Assembly: GCA_963930655.1 (NCBI GenBank)
Contig: OZ005600.1
Coordinates: forward strand, 5,459,501-5,523,500
DNA: 64,000 nt
Origin: Myrica gale
Taxonomy: Eukaryota > Streptophyta > Magnoliopsida > Fagales > Myricaceae
Reading direction: 5' to 3'
How positions within the stretch are numbered: the stretch's first letter is position 1; every line of letters begins with the position of its first letter. The position numbers and the translations under genes were made by a program. Positions 1 through 13,526 of this stretch are shown piece after piece. Under the pieces are notes generated by a model that was given only the letters and a program-made list of their open reading frames with translations, ran no database searches and had not been told where the DNA came from.

Positions 1-1428
1 GTTTGACAGATTTCATGTTTCTGATATGGCATGGGCAGTGGGGTCTCAGATTGCAAATCCTACAGCCTGTTGTACTGGATATTGTACAAAACGCTTATCT
101 TTTTTGTCTCCCTCTCTAAAACAAGAAAGAATGCTATTCCCACAAGGGATAACATCTGATGTTGGAAAGATGTGGCAGCAATTTTTCCTTTTCCCCTTTT
201 AGTGCTACAAGCCATTGAAAGATTCAAACCAACATGATCCGTGCATGAAATAATGAAGTAAAATACTAAGCAGAGTAATCCCATTTGGTTTGGCTCTCTT
301 TAACTTCTCAATTATTGATGATTAATTAATAAATAGCTTTCACAGAGACACAACTTCTTTTAATAATTCTGAGTTGAATGATATTTCTCATTGTATACGC
401 ATCTTGCCCAAAATTATAATTTTTAATACTTTTATCCAACTTCTCTGAATATTAAAGGAAGAATACAATTAATTGGTTACATGCATCCATTTTCATTGTT
501 GGGGAAAAGCTAGCAATTTACAGCACAATTGGTTCATGGATATGATAGTTTAATTATCCAGACTAAAGAGATGGAGACTGAGTCAGCCACCATCCCAGTT
601 TGTATCCTGACCTCTGCAAAATGACATTACAACCTAAGGGGAAGGATAGAAGATAACAACTGATGCTAAGAATAAACAAACAAAGCAAAAGGTGACCAGT
701 ACTTGTCTAGCTAGGTGATGTATCACATAAAATTGATGAGCAAATTCCAGATAGATAGACCGTCTACTACAAGTACTATTTGGCAAGCGCATGAAACACA
801 TTTGTGAGAAATATGTGTAAACTGGGCCTACAGAGTTCAAGATCCTGGGAAGTTCCCAATTTTTCCCTTGCTTGGACTCGTAAGATGTGAGGATGTAAAC
901 GGAATGGTGTGGAGGAAAACTAGACTTTCGCCCTTCATAGATCATAAGCACAGGCTCCCCATAATCTTGCTCTATCAACTAGGAAGCAAAATGCTTTACG
1001 AAACACACATACTATGCTTCACACCACATGGTTTAGTGGATGTCAAAGTCGACCCAAGTGGAATCCCAGCAGCAGGGAGATAATACGTTTTGTCAGTGTA
1101 ATCTGGTTTTCTGACTAAGGCACGGCACTTTCCATTTGGGAAATGACTTCCCACCACCCATAAAATCCTATCTTTCTAGGAACCAAACAGAAAAAATTGG
1201 AGATTCCATGGGCCAAAGGCCCTTCTTTATTTCAATAATATCCCACTGCTAGCTACCTCCCACAATTGCTGATGCTATTGAAGTGCAGATATTACAATGT
1301 TTCCACTCAAGTGGAGGTCCTTCTGGTCCTTGCTGACGGAATCCAAGATCTCATGACCTTATGTAAGCATGGACCTTTACCTCTTCTTTGTAGCAGTTAG
1401 TAGCACACGTGAAAATAGAACTAGTAGG
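1..1428. other. intergenic stretch, no gene recognised
   Basis: Short open frames occur on both strands (for example 634-978 minus and 868-1083 plus). None shows a domain, a splice-supported continuation or plant-like composition that I can recognise. The sequence is AT-rich and ordinary. It could hold the end of a neighbouring transcript. Confidence 0.5.
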
Positions 1429-1820
1429 TAGGGGTGGCCAAGTTACCGGCCGGACCGGCCAACCCGGACTGAAACCGGACCAGTTTTGGCCGAACCGGAC
1501 CGGTATTTTGATACCGGATTTATCGGTCCAGGAAACCGGTGTACTCCGGTCCGGTTCCGGGTTACCTATATGGAAAACCTAAACTAGACCGGAGTATACC
1601 ACTCCAAACCGGTAAAAAAAACCAAAAAAGGCCTAAAAAAGTAAAAATGCTAAGAGGCCCAAACAAAAAAAAGGCCCAAAATGTCATGGCCCAAACCGTC
1701 CAATCCGGACCAGTGAAACCGGGGACCGGACCGGACCGGTTCTATTAGAATGACCGGTCCGGTCCGATATGTTCACTCTACAACATTACCAGTTTGGCCG
1801 GCCAAACCGCACCGGACCAA
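1429..1820. mobile_element. CCGG-rich hAT-like transposon fragment
   Basis: The left edge reads TAGGGGTGGCCAAGTTACCGG. It is followed by about 390 bp dense in ACCGGACCGG/CCGGTCCGG motifs in both orientations, especially 1440-1560 and 1690-1820. Such subterminal repeats with a TAGGG(G)TG end are typical of non-autonomous hAT elements in plants, and the intact one at 13527-14211 has a related TAGGGGTG end. I could not find a matching right end with a target duplication, so the right border is approximate. The frame at 1539-1748 is just repeat DNA. Confidence 0.55.
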
Positions 1821-3237
1821 CCATTGGACTGGCATATGAAAAGCTGGACACCACAAAGCTGAAAAGGAGATGAAATAAATGGCTGAAGATTTCTGAAAAG
1901 CTAAAAAGGAAAAGGGTAGGAAAAAAAGGATATTTTCCAGACAACAAGAGAAGTTCAGGCGGAGTGAGATTAGGCTTGTCGGAACCCAACCATTTTTGGC
2001 ATTTAAAATGACACGTCCTTTGAGCACATCTGTATTCCAAACATGGCTTACTTATAAAAAAAAATATCTGTATCCCAAACACGTTTCAGCTGCAATAAGA
2101 AAGGATAGGTCCTATTGGGCCAATATCAAATAAGGGACTCCAAGCTGAGTGTAAGCAGTGCCAATCAGTGCATGGTGTTTGTGGAAGGGATTACATTGTT
2201 TGATAGATAAGAGAAGTTCACTGATAATGAACCCAGTAAAATCAAGTTTTCCTTTTCATTGTAATGTAGATTCAATTCCTTGATTCTCTTTTGGACAAGA
2301 GTACGAAAACAAGAAAAATGAACAAATAAAACAGAAGGAATTTAAGGTTGCATGGGGGCAGAGCAAGTAAGTTGATCCATGTCCTAAAGGAAGTGGAAGA
2401 CCTTGTAAGAATTAAGTTGAACATGCTGAAGGGTTTTTCTCCATCAGCCAAGAACAGAGAGATTGTGAAGAATTGGAGGCTATAAGAGAATGTGCTGAAA
2501 TAGGTAAGGTTTTGTCCATTGGTACATCACTCTTGTGCTGTTTTTCCGCATGTTACCATTGTATCTGCTAATAGTTGTAGTCACATTTTTTTGGTTGTCC
2601 TAAACTTGGGTAGTACCCAGGGGTGAGGGCTTCCTCCCTGTGTTTCTTGAGAGCTTGCTCCCTAGCCTTGTACATTCTATTACAAATCTAATATACTATA
2701 TCAATTGACTGGAAAAAAAAAACAGAAGAAGGAACTTAATGATCTTGGACCAAATGACATCTAATCCCCAATGAACAAATGAGGGAGAGAAGATCACACG
2801 TGTAATCCCCTCTGGTGCATAAGTTGTCCATGGGACCAGTTGAGTGGCAGCAGCTCTGGCACTATGAAGGTTGTTCCTGCAGTAGTTATTATGGTGCGGA
2901 GGACTTGCTATAGCCAACATTGCAAATTCCGAAATGACTTCAACTTTAGGGACAGTTGTGTGCCTAGATGACCTCTCAAAAGGCCCAAGGAATAAATTTT
3001 TGAAAATAAAAAGAAGACTACTTCCAAAACTTTGATGAACTTTCAGGCCAGATGACTATAGTTACAAGACTCTGACCCCACAGTTGTCAAGGGTTGTATG
3101 CATTCATCAAATGGGGAATAGCACATAGACCTTTGCATTTACAACAATAAATATTTATCTAGGGCAGAGGAGTCCAAAACCTATATAACGGTATTAAAGC
3201 AGGTAAGTCATATAGAAACGCCAAGCAAACATACTTA
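1821..3237. other. intergenic stretch, no gene recognised
   Basis: This is mostly AT-rich sequence between the transposon fragment and the 3' end of the FTSHI3-like gene. The part at about 2570-2725 ends in a run of ten A bases after a T-rich tail and could be an old retroelement 3' end, but no target duplication or coding remnant supports that. Sequence near 3237 should include the 3' UTR of the minus-strand gene. Confidence 0.4.
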
Positions 3238-6221
3238 TCAGCTGAGAGTTTGATAGCCTAATGGACCTTGCAGTCCATTCTGTCTGGTGTCATTCCTTCC
3301 CACCAGAGAGGGAATCCATGGGAACAATTTCCCAAGCTCCTTGCTTAAGGTGCTAGGTCCCAGCTGCTTATCATTTATACCAAATTTAGCCCTTTCAATA
3401 GCTTCCATTATATCTTCCATCGATACTTTTTCATTGCCTGCACATCTCAAAGGATATTCTATTTACTTTCACTGGTCCATTATACACCGAGAAGACAAAG
3501 AAACAGAAAAAGTAAGAAAGAGAAAGGAAGAAAAGCAGGGAGCGATGAGTGCTTTCAATGATATTGAAGGTGTTTACTTTTTGTCCTTACCTCTACGAGC
3601 AGCAAGCAAAGCCGCTTCATTGACAATGTTTGCAAGATCAGCACCAACAAAACCTGGAGTCAGAGAAGCAACTAGTTCGCAGATTAAATGTGTATCTTCT
3701 TCTAGAGAAACTCCTCTCAAATGCACAGCCAGTATCTTTTTCCTTCCTTCAGCATCAGGCTCTCCTACAAGTATTTCTGGAGAAGCGACCAGGCCTACAG
3801 AGGGCTGGATCCAATGCTTCAGGCCTATTGGTGGCTGCAATGACAACCACTTTCATGCCCGACTCAAATCCATCCATTTCTGTCAGCAACTACAAAAGCA
3901 GAAACAATTTTAATAGCCAATTACAAAATGGAACTTCTATTGGGAAAGGATTGAAAATCGAGTTTTTGATCATAAAGGGAAATAATCCTGATAGCCAGCC
4001 CAAGTATACCGTAAAAACAGTATAGTATGTGGAAGAAAGAAAGAAGGGGGCAAACTCCTGATGGGGAATGCATAGGTTTCTGAATTAACAGTACAGAAGT
4101 GTAGAAAATCCGAAAGTGTTAGAATAGGGAAATTCACTTCTTCCACCTTTTTTTTTTGGGGGGGGGGGGGATGTGGTGTATTCATTAGGGATTGACAACA
4201 ACTGTAATTTTTTGGATAATATCCAATCATGCTCTATAAGATGAATAATGCAAAAGCGCACTTCGACTAAGAAGTCAAAAACAAACAAACAAGAATAATG
4301 AAAGAGATGCAAGTAGATTTAATTTCTTACCTGGTTCCATGTTTGGTCACGCTCATCATTGAAACTTCTACCACGCTTCCCTCCAACAGCATCAAGTTCA
4401 TCGATGAATATGAATGAGGGAGCACACTTCCTTGCCACATTAAAAAGGTCTCTAATACGAGCTGCTCCTCTTCCGACAAAAAGTTCCACAAATTCACTTG
4501 CAGAAACGGTGAAAAATGGAACTCCTGCTTCGCCAGCCACAGAATGGGCCAATAATGTTTTTCCTGTTCCTGGAGGGCCAACCAGCAATACACCTCTAGG
4601 TAACTTTGCTCCTAGCTTTTGATAGTTAACATCTCCTTGCAGGCATGAGACGACCTATAATTTATAAACGTCAACAGTGTCAAGAAGTTTCCACAGGAAT
4701 ATTAATCAACAGACGACAAAGACAAGAAGTGTTAGCAACATGCATGTTGACTACGTGCACTGGATTTGTAAATCCTGCATTACACAGGTGTTCGACAGTT
4801 CCAACTTCTTGCCACAACAAAAGAAAAAAAAAAGATTTGGAAACAGTGGGATTGATCAAAGAGAAAAAGTTGATTTCGTTCCTTTTATCCGTTCTATTTG
4901 CAGGACAAAACTTATCAATCATTTATCAGCAACAAAAAGGTTAGTAATTTCAACTCAAACATTTAACTTTACTTTGAACTGCTGAAGGGTCCTGATTTCG
5001 GAAAAAGCTAAGTGCATAACAATAGTCCAAAAATTGCAATGTGTGTCTTACCAAATTAGAAATGTAAACAGTCTCAACAATTTGGATTGAGGACAGGATT
5101 TATGCATTTGATGTAACTTGAACGATGAAATCCTACCTCCATAAGCTCCACCTTAGCAGCATCAACACCCTCCACATCATCAAACCCAACCATCTGATGG
5201 TTAGGTTGCCGCTTTCTTGCTGGGCTATTAGCAGCAGAAAGTTGCCGGTAAAGAAGCCACATCAAAGGAATCAGAGGAATCCATAAAGATATCACTGTTA
5301 TCAGAGTATCCCTTATTGAAGTCAATGCTGATTGAGGAGCTGAGCTATACGTAATTCCCTTCTCTCTCATTAAACTAAGGAGAAATTTTTCATCATGATC
5401 AATTTTTCTCGTGGAATACTGCCACTCTGGTTTAGAAGCTCGAGTCCTCGGAAATTTACTTAGTATGCTCACATCCAGAGCTTGACTAGCCTTTAAATCA
5501 TCATCTGTTGCGACCTTATCAGATCCGCTCTTAGTTGCAACATTTATTGCCAGTGATCCCTCGTTTGCTGTTTCAGTATTCGCAGCACTCCGAAAGTTCG
5601 TATTGTAAATATACAATGAGATCCCTCTTCAAGTAAAACCCTTGTAACAGACCCATTTTGAAGGCTCAATATCAAGTCCGAATAAGGAACAACTTTTGGA
5701 GCTGGCAATGCAGATAGTTTCAAAAACAAGCAGAATGCTCCCAATGCAAGAGAAATTGAAGTTGAAAGAAATACTCGCCTTATATTCTTCCTAAAAAATG
5801 TGCTAATATTACTTACAATTGACCTAATTGAGACCATTTTCAGTCTTATGCTTAACAACCTTAACCTCGGGCGAAATCTTAGTGAAAACCTCTTTCTCCA
5901 TCTCATATAACCATTTTCTCTTTTTCCCAAGTAGGTCTGCTTATCTCCAGTGTTTCCATTGTCACAAGCCAATCCACGTTGAGATTTACAACAATTATAA
6001 TCCCGCAACCCACATTTCCCATTAGTCAGTGAACTACGCTTGTCGTTCAAGAACAACCTAGGTTGAGATTTGCAACAGTCATAGAACCCCAGAGGGGGAA
6101 ACTGAAATGAAGAACAAAAAGCTCAATATCTTGCCAGAGACTTGGTTTTTCCACCTCGAGCTTCTAATGTTTCCTGGAAAATAAGAAACCCATTGTTGCA
6201 TACAACCGAAAAACAAGCCAT
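3238..6221 (-). CDS. FTSHI3: FTSHI3-like inactive FtsH AAA protein (apparently disrupted)
   Basis: Homologue of plant FTSHI3, a chloroplast-targeted FtsH relative with an AAA+ ATPase domain but no zinc-protease domain. Exons on the minus strand are about 6221-5137, 4654-4331, 3889-3591 and 3437-3238, all with GT-AG borders. Visible parts, in order: a basic N-terminus, a membrane segment at about 5700-5800, the FtsH entry [12 protein letters not shown], Walker A GPPGTGKT (exon 2), Walker [11 protein letters not shown], and the sensor region [19 protein letters not shown] (exon 3). The C-terminus GPLGYQTLS follows soon after. There is no HEXXH, as expected for FTSHI3. Three lesions are seen: an in-frame TGA at 6123-6125 if translation starts at 6221, a frame change at about 5607-5609 (one base missing in a T run), and one at about 3774-3776 (two bases missing in an A run, at GRFSRK/ILVGEP). 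Both frameshifts lie in homopolymers, so assembly error is as likely as real decay. The start and first-exon structure are uncertain. Confidence 0.85.
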
Positions 6222-6639
6222 GTCTGTCCGTTTCCGCAGCAACAGTTATCTATCAAACTAAAATACCGGGTAGCTGTACGAACTTCTATGAGACTTTTCC
6301 AACATTGAAACCAAAAACCACACAAATGGTTGAATATTGAAAAAAACGAGATATTGTGGCGAGAGAAACACTGGCTAGAGCTGTGACAGACCCAGTGAAG
6401 TGAGTAGCTTTCGGGGGTATTACCTTGTTATATCAGCTTCTGTGAATGGAAATGAAGTGGAAAAGCGGGATTTTCTTTGATTTATTAGGGTCACTTGAGG
6501 AAAATAAGAAACAGCGTGCGCTTCCAGTAGAAAACAGAAACACCAAAAGATTTTTTTATTTAAAAAAGAGAGATATCCACACGCTAATTGCACGTGTCAG
6601 CTCGGAACCAAGCAAAATATCTCAACGAGATCCAATTTA

Positions 6640-6848
6640 GGTGATGTTTGTTTGTTAAAATATCAGGATAGTAAAAATGTTGGGGTGTTTAAGTTTGTGA
6701 CGAATTGAAGAGAAATGATTTAAATGAATTTTGTATATTTATTTATAATAAAAAAATATGATTTAACGAAGAGATATAAAATTTTGTGGTATTATTTTAT
6801 TGAGTCCCAAATATTGAGAGCCCAACATGTAGGCTCCCAAACATCGCC
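6640..6848. mobile_element. MITE, Harbinger/Tourist-like, 209 bp
   Basis: The ends are inverted: GGTGATGTTTG at the left, and CAAACATCGCC at the right, which is GGCGATGTTTG on the other strand. Both sides are flanked by the trinucleotide TTA (6637-6639 and 6849-6851), the usual PIF/Harbinger target. The interior is AT-rich with no coding capacity. It lies just upstream of the FTSHI3-like gene. Confidence 0.7.
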
Positions 6849-7527
6849 TTAAGATTAGGGTCTCTTTAAAATAATAAAATTTACCTAAACCAATTTAAAA
6901 ATAGATGAATATAATATATAAATTTTAAGCTATTTTAATATTATTTATGGATCTTATAATAAAGTCTCATCTTTTCTATTTATCTCTTCTTGCACCGTTA
7001 AATTTGAATTAGAAAATTTTACTCCCGAATTTAGTAACTATATGCCAGAACTCCCTAAACTTTCTCGAAATGTTCATGATGTCGCGTTTATGTTCTCCGA
7101 GGAAACTGGAAGATGCTTGACAAAGAAGTATTGAACTATAAGATGAAATTAAGAACTGGATAAAAGCTGATTTTATCTTTCTGTTAATTGGTTATTTTAG
7201 TTTAAATTAGGGGAGCATAAACTTATTTTAAATTTTTGAGATTTACATCTCACTCGAGCAAAAAAGATCAGAAGATATTAAAGAGAAAAAGAATTATCCG
7301 TCACGTTACTTTTGTCATTTGATAGAAAAAAAGGAAAAGGAAGAAGAACAGATAGCAATAATTGATCGAAAAAAAGCTGAAAAAATTGGAAAATTAAAAT
7401 CTCAATTTGTTTGAGCTTTTAATTTGGTTCCAAAGTTACATTGATGAGATATTTCTTTAGGTAAAATAATATAGAATTTAAAATTATATTAAGGGGAAAA
7501 GAAAAGAAATAGATGTTACTTTTCTTA

Positions 7528-7699
7528 GGGTGTGTTCGGTTAAGGTGTTTTGTAAGAATTTTTTGTGTTTTGAGAATTTTTATGTGATGTTAATTTTATT
7601 GATATGTTTGTTGTAGTTATATTTATGTGGTGTGAAAAATGATGTTTGGTTGCTGAGAATTCAAAAAATCTTGAAGATTCTTTGTAAACGAACATGCTC
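7528..7699. mobile_element. MITE related to the copy at 28966
   Basis: The left end GGGTGTGTTCGGTTAAGG pairs with an inverted right end near 7690 (CGAACATGCTC). The interior, including the stretches ATGATGTTTGGTTG and GAGAATTC, is clearly similar to the reverse complement of 28966-29148, so the two are family members in opposite orientation. The target duplication is TTA at the left (7525-7527); the right copy appears degraded. Confidence 0.6.
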
Positions 7700-8886
7700 G
7701 TAGTTTTTAGATGGGCAGATTGCAAAGAGTGATTTTTTTTTTCTTTCTAAAGGGTGATTGGAATCGGTATAACTAAAACGGCCTCTGCTCTCGCTGTAGG
7801 GTCGTTGGATCGTTTAGACAAAACCTTGGCCAATCCCTCGAGTGTTTTTGTCGCAGTTTCTTCAGCCAAACAGAAGAGCAAAGGAAAAAAAAAAAAAAAA
7901 AGGCATTTCCGTCACAGTCATCGGACTGATCAGCACAATTGTTAAGCCGAGACACGCGTAGAGCTCCGTTTGGCTTTGAGACTTGAGTGACACAGGAAGG
8001 AACCCCACCATTCCTTGATCATTGTACTTGATAACACGCTTAGATTAGGTGGGAGTTGTAGATGCTTCTATGTCTGAACAATGATACACACACATACACC
8101 CAACAATCGACTTTACATACACTAGAAGGAGAATCAGAAGCCAAATCACTCCCACACCCGGACTTCCAGTGCTCCAAAACCCAGGTTGGTTTTCTTATCT
8201 CCCGCTTTGCAATTTGATTTTTTTTGTTTTCTATCAATCTATTGAGATATTGGTAATTTCGCGGTTGACCCATTTGATATTTTGTGCAAAAGATTCATGG
8301 GTTACCATTTTCTTGTTTTTTTTTTTTCCGGTATCCTCACAATCGCTGCCTTTCTGTCTCTCTCTCTCCTTGCATTTTGTTGAAGTTGAGATTAACGTGG
8401 TTTAGTGATGATATGTATACTCGGATCGAGAGTTTCCCATTTCATTTGTGTTGTTGAGGCTTTGGACGAATGATTGTAGTTAGCTTGCAAGTCATTAGAC
8501 TTGTTGTTTGGTTAACATGTTTAGAATAAGCAAGGAATAATATTCTCGAGTGATTCTTTAATGTGTAAAATTCCTTGTTTTGTCTTCTAGTAGCATGATC
8601 CGTGCATCTTTCGTTTCTGGGTATTGTTATCTACTTCTAGATAGCTGTTCTGTATTGTGATTACTCTTTCCTCGATTTGGTAATTTAGCATGTTATCATG
8701 GTGAATGGCTATACAAATTGAATTTCTTTTGTAAAAATCGATCAGTTTTGTTTCTTAAAGACTGGTTCGTTTGTGTCAGATTTTGCTCAAGGACCGATCT
8801 TAACTTGGTCAATGAGGCATCCTGTTAAGGAAAACCAAGTTATCTCTTTATCTTTAGCCGTGCAAAAACTTGTTTGAGATAGTGGA

Positions 8887-11800
8887 ATGGAAAAGAAAAG
8901 AATCGATGACTATGAACCAGGTCCAGTTCCTTCGCCCAGACATTTGGATAGATTTGGGTTTGTAAAGCCGGAACTTAATAGTTCTCCTGATGGTTTAATC
9001 AAAGGGAGGTCAGCTTGTGAATATGAGAGGTATGCTTTTCTTTTACTGGATCATAGGGAACTTTCTGCTGAATGATTGATTATGTGTGATCGGCCACTTA
9101 ATTTGTTCCAAGTTTTCTACACATTAATCTTGTTCATTTACAAGGATATGAATTCCTTTTAAGGGAGGAAAGAAGGGTTAGAAAATGGAGGAAAATGATT
9201 GGGGCTGGAGGGAGTGATTGGAAGCATTACGTCAGGAGAAAACCCCATGTTGTTAGAAGGCGTATAAGGAAAGGAATCCCTGATTGTTTAAGAGGTCTTG
9301 TTTGGCAGTTGATCTCTGGAAGTCGGGACCTTTTGCTGATGAACCCTGGGGTGTATGAGGTATGCCTTCTTCCTTTTCCTGATAAATGGCCTTGAGAATT
9401 ATTGTTAGTGGAAAAGTATATCATTTGTAAGATGGCCACTCTGCCTGATATATCTCAATCGACCACATAAGTTTGTGTTTCATTCTTCAAATGACCACGG
9501 GAAAAGGATTCTCTCAAATTTGAAGGTTTTTTTTTCTAAGCCTCAAATTTGAAGGTTTAGCGTTAGAAGTATTAGAAATTATATCCTGCATAGACATTGA
9601 AATAGTTTTGAGGCCTCGACTTGACATCCGAAGAGTGCAATGTACCATGAAAAGATGAAGTTTTGGGTAAAAACCACATGCCATAGAACTAATGTTTTGT
9701 GATTGTATATATTTATGTGAGGGACACCCAATTAATTCATATTTCCTTCCACAGCAGTGCTCTTGTCCTGTTCAGCGTCCTAACAAACTCCACTCTGTTT
9801 CCCTCCGAAACAGAATCAATATTCTTGGCTTTTGATGATTCTTTAAACATTCTGGGTTTATTTTCCACTTGCTTCTCTTCTTACTCACATGCACAGACAC
9901 GAAAAAATGTACTTATTAATCCGACGCTGACTGAACTTTGTATTCATGCAGCAACTAGTAATATATGAGACATCAGCTTCAGAACTGGACATAATACGAG
10001 ACATTTCACGTACATTTCCCTCACATGTTTTCTTCCAGCAGAGACATGGACCTGGTCAAAGGTCCCTTTACAATGTTTTGAAGGCATACTCTGTCTTTGA
10101 CAGAGATGTGGGATATGTTCAGGTATGATTCTTAAAGCTCCATTAGTATACGAATTACTGTGTCTATGATCCTGGATGATATTGGTGTGAAATGCAGGGA
10201 ATGGGTTTTTTAGCTGGTCTGTTGCTTCTTTATATGAGTGAAGAGGATGCTTTCTGGCTATTGGTTGCATTACTTAAAGGAGCTGTCCATGCACCAATGG
10301 AAGGCTTATATCTGGTGAGCTTTTGTCTATCAAGAACTTACTCTTCTCACTTTTGGAGGTGTACTCAGCCTAGCTTGGCAGCTGAAAGTAGCTAGGTGAT
10401 AAGAATGTACCTTAGGCAGACTTCTAGGTCAGTCTGAGGGGATTTGAATCAATGTAAGAAGTGTACTTGATTTTTTTTCGCCTTCATTAGATAGTGATAG
10501 AAGAGGCAACTGCTCTGAAAAAATGATGAAATGGTACATGGTTTGGTCAATCAACTAAATATGGTCAAGCAGCTTTACCATCCCATAACATAGTCAGCAG
10601 ATCAAAGATGTGCTCCGAAAAGTAAAGGGGGTTCAAATTTTATGATTCTCAAAGAATATCAAAAGGAATGATTGCCCGCCATCAACTTCCTTTCATCAAT
10701 CATGAGCAATAGGCATTGTAGGTTGGGTGTGACATTTTTTCTTAATGTCACTGCTGCCTTGGGGTAGAGCTTTACAGTTTCTTTAGCTAATGTTCTTGTC
10801 CAGGTTAAGGAAACAGGGCGTCACATTTCCAGTGATAAACAGTGCTGGAGAGTGGCTAAGTATATGGAAGCTGCTTCAAATTAATTTGGAAAGGAAAAAT
10901 ACTAAGTGCCAGATTATATTTCTATCTGCGGTATCTTGTGATCCTTAGATTTTCTACTACTTGACATGCTTGGTGGAGAAAAGTATTGTCTGTAGTAAAA
11001 CTAAGATTTCTTTTCTTAGGCATTCTCGTTTGTTCCTCTTCCAATATTTGTCACAGAAGTAGGAGATGGCTACTTTAGATGGAGATGGCAGAACTAGGTA
11101 AGAGAGAGCAAAAATAAAAAATAAAAATGGGTGAGAGGTGGAGAAAGCTCCACATGTTTCAATCTTATGAAGTATCCTTAACTTGTAATGCTAGAATATT
11201 ATGGATGATGCTAATCTCCGTTCAAGATAAGTAGGTTAGCATTTAATGGTAAATATTCTTACGCTTAGTGGTTGTTGAATTGTATCTTTTTCCTTATTTA
11301 GTCAAAGCTCCATCTAGTCTTTTGCTTGGAGTGAATATGTATTTGAGTATCTGAAATCTATTGTTATATGCTTGTTGATAGGAGGGGCTGCCTCTTGTAC
11401 AGCAGTACCTTTTTCAGTTCGATCACTTGGTGAGAGAGCATCTGCCAAAGCTAGGGGAGCATTTTACCCAAGAAATGATAAATCCTAGCATGTATGCAAG
11501 CCAGTGGTTCATAACTGTTTTCTCATACTCTTTTCCCTTTCATTTGGCTCTTCGAATTTGGGATGTCTTTCTGTACGAGGTTAGTGATTGGTATGATTTG
11601 GTTTTCTTATATCTCCTGTTACTTTGTGTGGAACTTGATACCTATCTATCCTTTTTTATTTTCCAGGGTGTTAAAATTGTTTTCAAGGTTGGTTTGGCCC
11701 TATTAAAATATTGTGCTGATGATTTGGTGAGTACCACAGGATCTTGTGTTTGCTCAAGATTTGAGTTAATAGTATAATTCTTTTTTTTCAGAATTAATAG

Positions 11801-13221
11801 TATAATTCCTGATTGTAATGGTTTTTTTTAAGGTAAAATTACCTTTTGAGAAACTCATACATGCTTTGCGCAATTTTCCTGAGGATGCAATGGATCCGGA
11901 CACGTTATTACCAATGGCCTATTCAATCAAGGTTCTCTCTCTCTCTCTCTCTCCCCCCACCCCCACCTTAATGGTGTTGGTTAATGCTTGGACCTGATAT
12001 TCTTAGTTGCTTTATGTCATGATTGTTGTCTCCACATATGCACTGTGAACTTTAATGCCTAAACAATTTTTCTGAACCTCTCGCATAATTCATGAGTTCA
12101 GGCAACTTATACCAAAATTATTGGCAATTTTTTTATTAGTAAGACAATCTTATTAAGAAGTGATAGCAATACAAGGGACTATACCGAAACCACTATTCCA
12201 AACAAGCAATAAAACTAAGGAAATCGTCAAAATCAACAAAAGGGAAGACTAACACCGCATCAGCCCAACGAAAAAGAGTAAACATCAGAAATCCTTGTAA
12301 CATAGCCAAGGGCAAGGAACCGTCTTCAAAACATCTATTGTTACTCTCCCTCCATAGAAACCACCACACATGAGGGAATCATCCTCCAAATAGCCTTAGC
12401 GAAAGGGTTGGAGAGCTTCCTCTCCCAACTCCACAGCATATCCACTACCTTTTCCAGCATAACCCACTGAAAATTCACAATACTAAGAATATGATTCCAA
12501 AAGGCAAAGTGAAATTTTCAAATTTAGCTCAGAAGGATCAAATGTAAAGAGTAAATCTAGAAACTTTATACAAGCACAGAAAGCAACATATGACATCAAA
12601 AGGCATTACTTGAATGATTGCATGTAGTAATACTTCACTGTCAACCTAAAACTTCTGCTGATTTATATGGAAACGTGAGAATATGTGAAAAGTGCTTGGT
12701 AATTGGATGGACAAGGCGCAGAATTATAAGAGTGCATAGGCAGCTAGTGTTAGAAATTTATGTTACCTGTTTTGCGCAAAGGAAAGGGATAGTTGTTCTT
12801 GTTATTACAATTGAAGAAGCTCATGAGGATACCTTTATGATGAGTTCCACACTATTCACGGCACAATGATTGAAGTGCCATGTTGGACACTCTTTAGTTT
12901 CGCGTGCATTTTACTCCATCTGACTTGTTTGAACAATAAAAGGACACTTTGGATTCTTTGAGATAGAAGCTATACTCCCCCCAGCTTAAGATCTGAGGTC
13001 GAGGTTAATCAAACATGCCTAGTTACACTTTACATAGTAAAGTTTCCATGAAGGCTCTTTAGATTTGCTTTTCTGATTCTCTCTCCGGTTATTTATGTAG
13101 ATATGCCTTGTATAATTTTCAGGTGTCTAAGCGTTTGGAGGAGATGAAGCAAGAGTATGAGAACAAGAATGGAAAGACAGCTCAATCGGCAGAATGTAAC
13201 GAAAAGCAGAAACAGGCATAG
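8887..13221 (+). CDS. TBC-domain Rab GTPase-activating protein
   Basis: Predicted to accelerate GTP hydrolysis by a Rab GTPase in membrane traffic. Coding exons: 8887-9029, 9164-9359, 9952-10122, 10198-10314, 11382-11579, 11667-11726, 11833-11931 and 13123-13221. They join without a stop into 360 residues, and all junctions are GT-AG. The Gyp1-like TBC domain covers most of the protein. It starts at RKGIPDCLRGLVWQLISG, followed by the arginine-finger motif IIRDISRTFP and the glutamine-finger motif YVQGMGF, where the family consensus YxQGM is kept. The C-terminal tail is charged (KRLEEMKQEYENKN). The relatives I recall are At3g02460 and the PAM1 protein At5g15930. The start ATG at 8887 follows a likely 5' UTR intron whose 3' end is near 8880. 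Intron 7 is long because it holds a LINE remnant. Confidence 0.92.
11934..11953 (+). repeat. CT microsatellite at the start of intron 7 of the Rab-GAP gene
   Basis: A run of alternating T and C begins two bases after the GT donor at 11932 and is followed by a C-rich stretch. The pyrimidine run is adjacent to the splice donor. Confidence 0.85.
12127..12505 (-). mobile_element. antisense LINE 3' remnant in Rab-GAP intron 7
   Basis: Read on the minus strand, the segment translates with residues typical of the C-terminus of plant LINE ORF2: a Trp-rich stretch near 12360-12410 (WRMIPSCVWWFLWRESNNRC) followed by a hydrophobic tail. It then runs into ACTAATAAAAAAATTG, an A-rich tail seen as T7 at 12127-12133. 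It is antisense to the host gene. The upstream limit is approximate and I see no clear target duplication. Confidence 0.65.
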
Positions 13222-13526
13222 CAAATGGTTCTTCTCAGCCAGAAGAAGCTGAAGCAGGACTTGCTAATCCATACAAACCGATTCTTTTATTCTTTGTCTC
13301 GGTGATATGTTGTATGAAGAAACATTGACTGATGTCATCATGTGATTGGCTCATATCTGCTTGCTCATGTTGTCACTCAATACAAAACTTCATCGAATTC
13401 ACCAGTTTACATGTGAAGCCTTTTTACCAGCATAAGTGAAATTTGCTATGTGCTGTTATATATATGGGGGATCATATCTTATGCTGTGTATTCTCGCTGG
13501 AAATAGTGGGTTGGTAGGGCCAGTAA

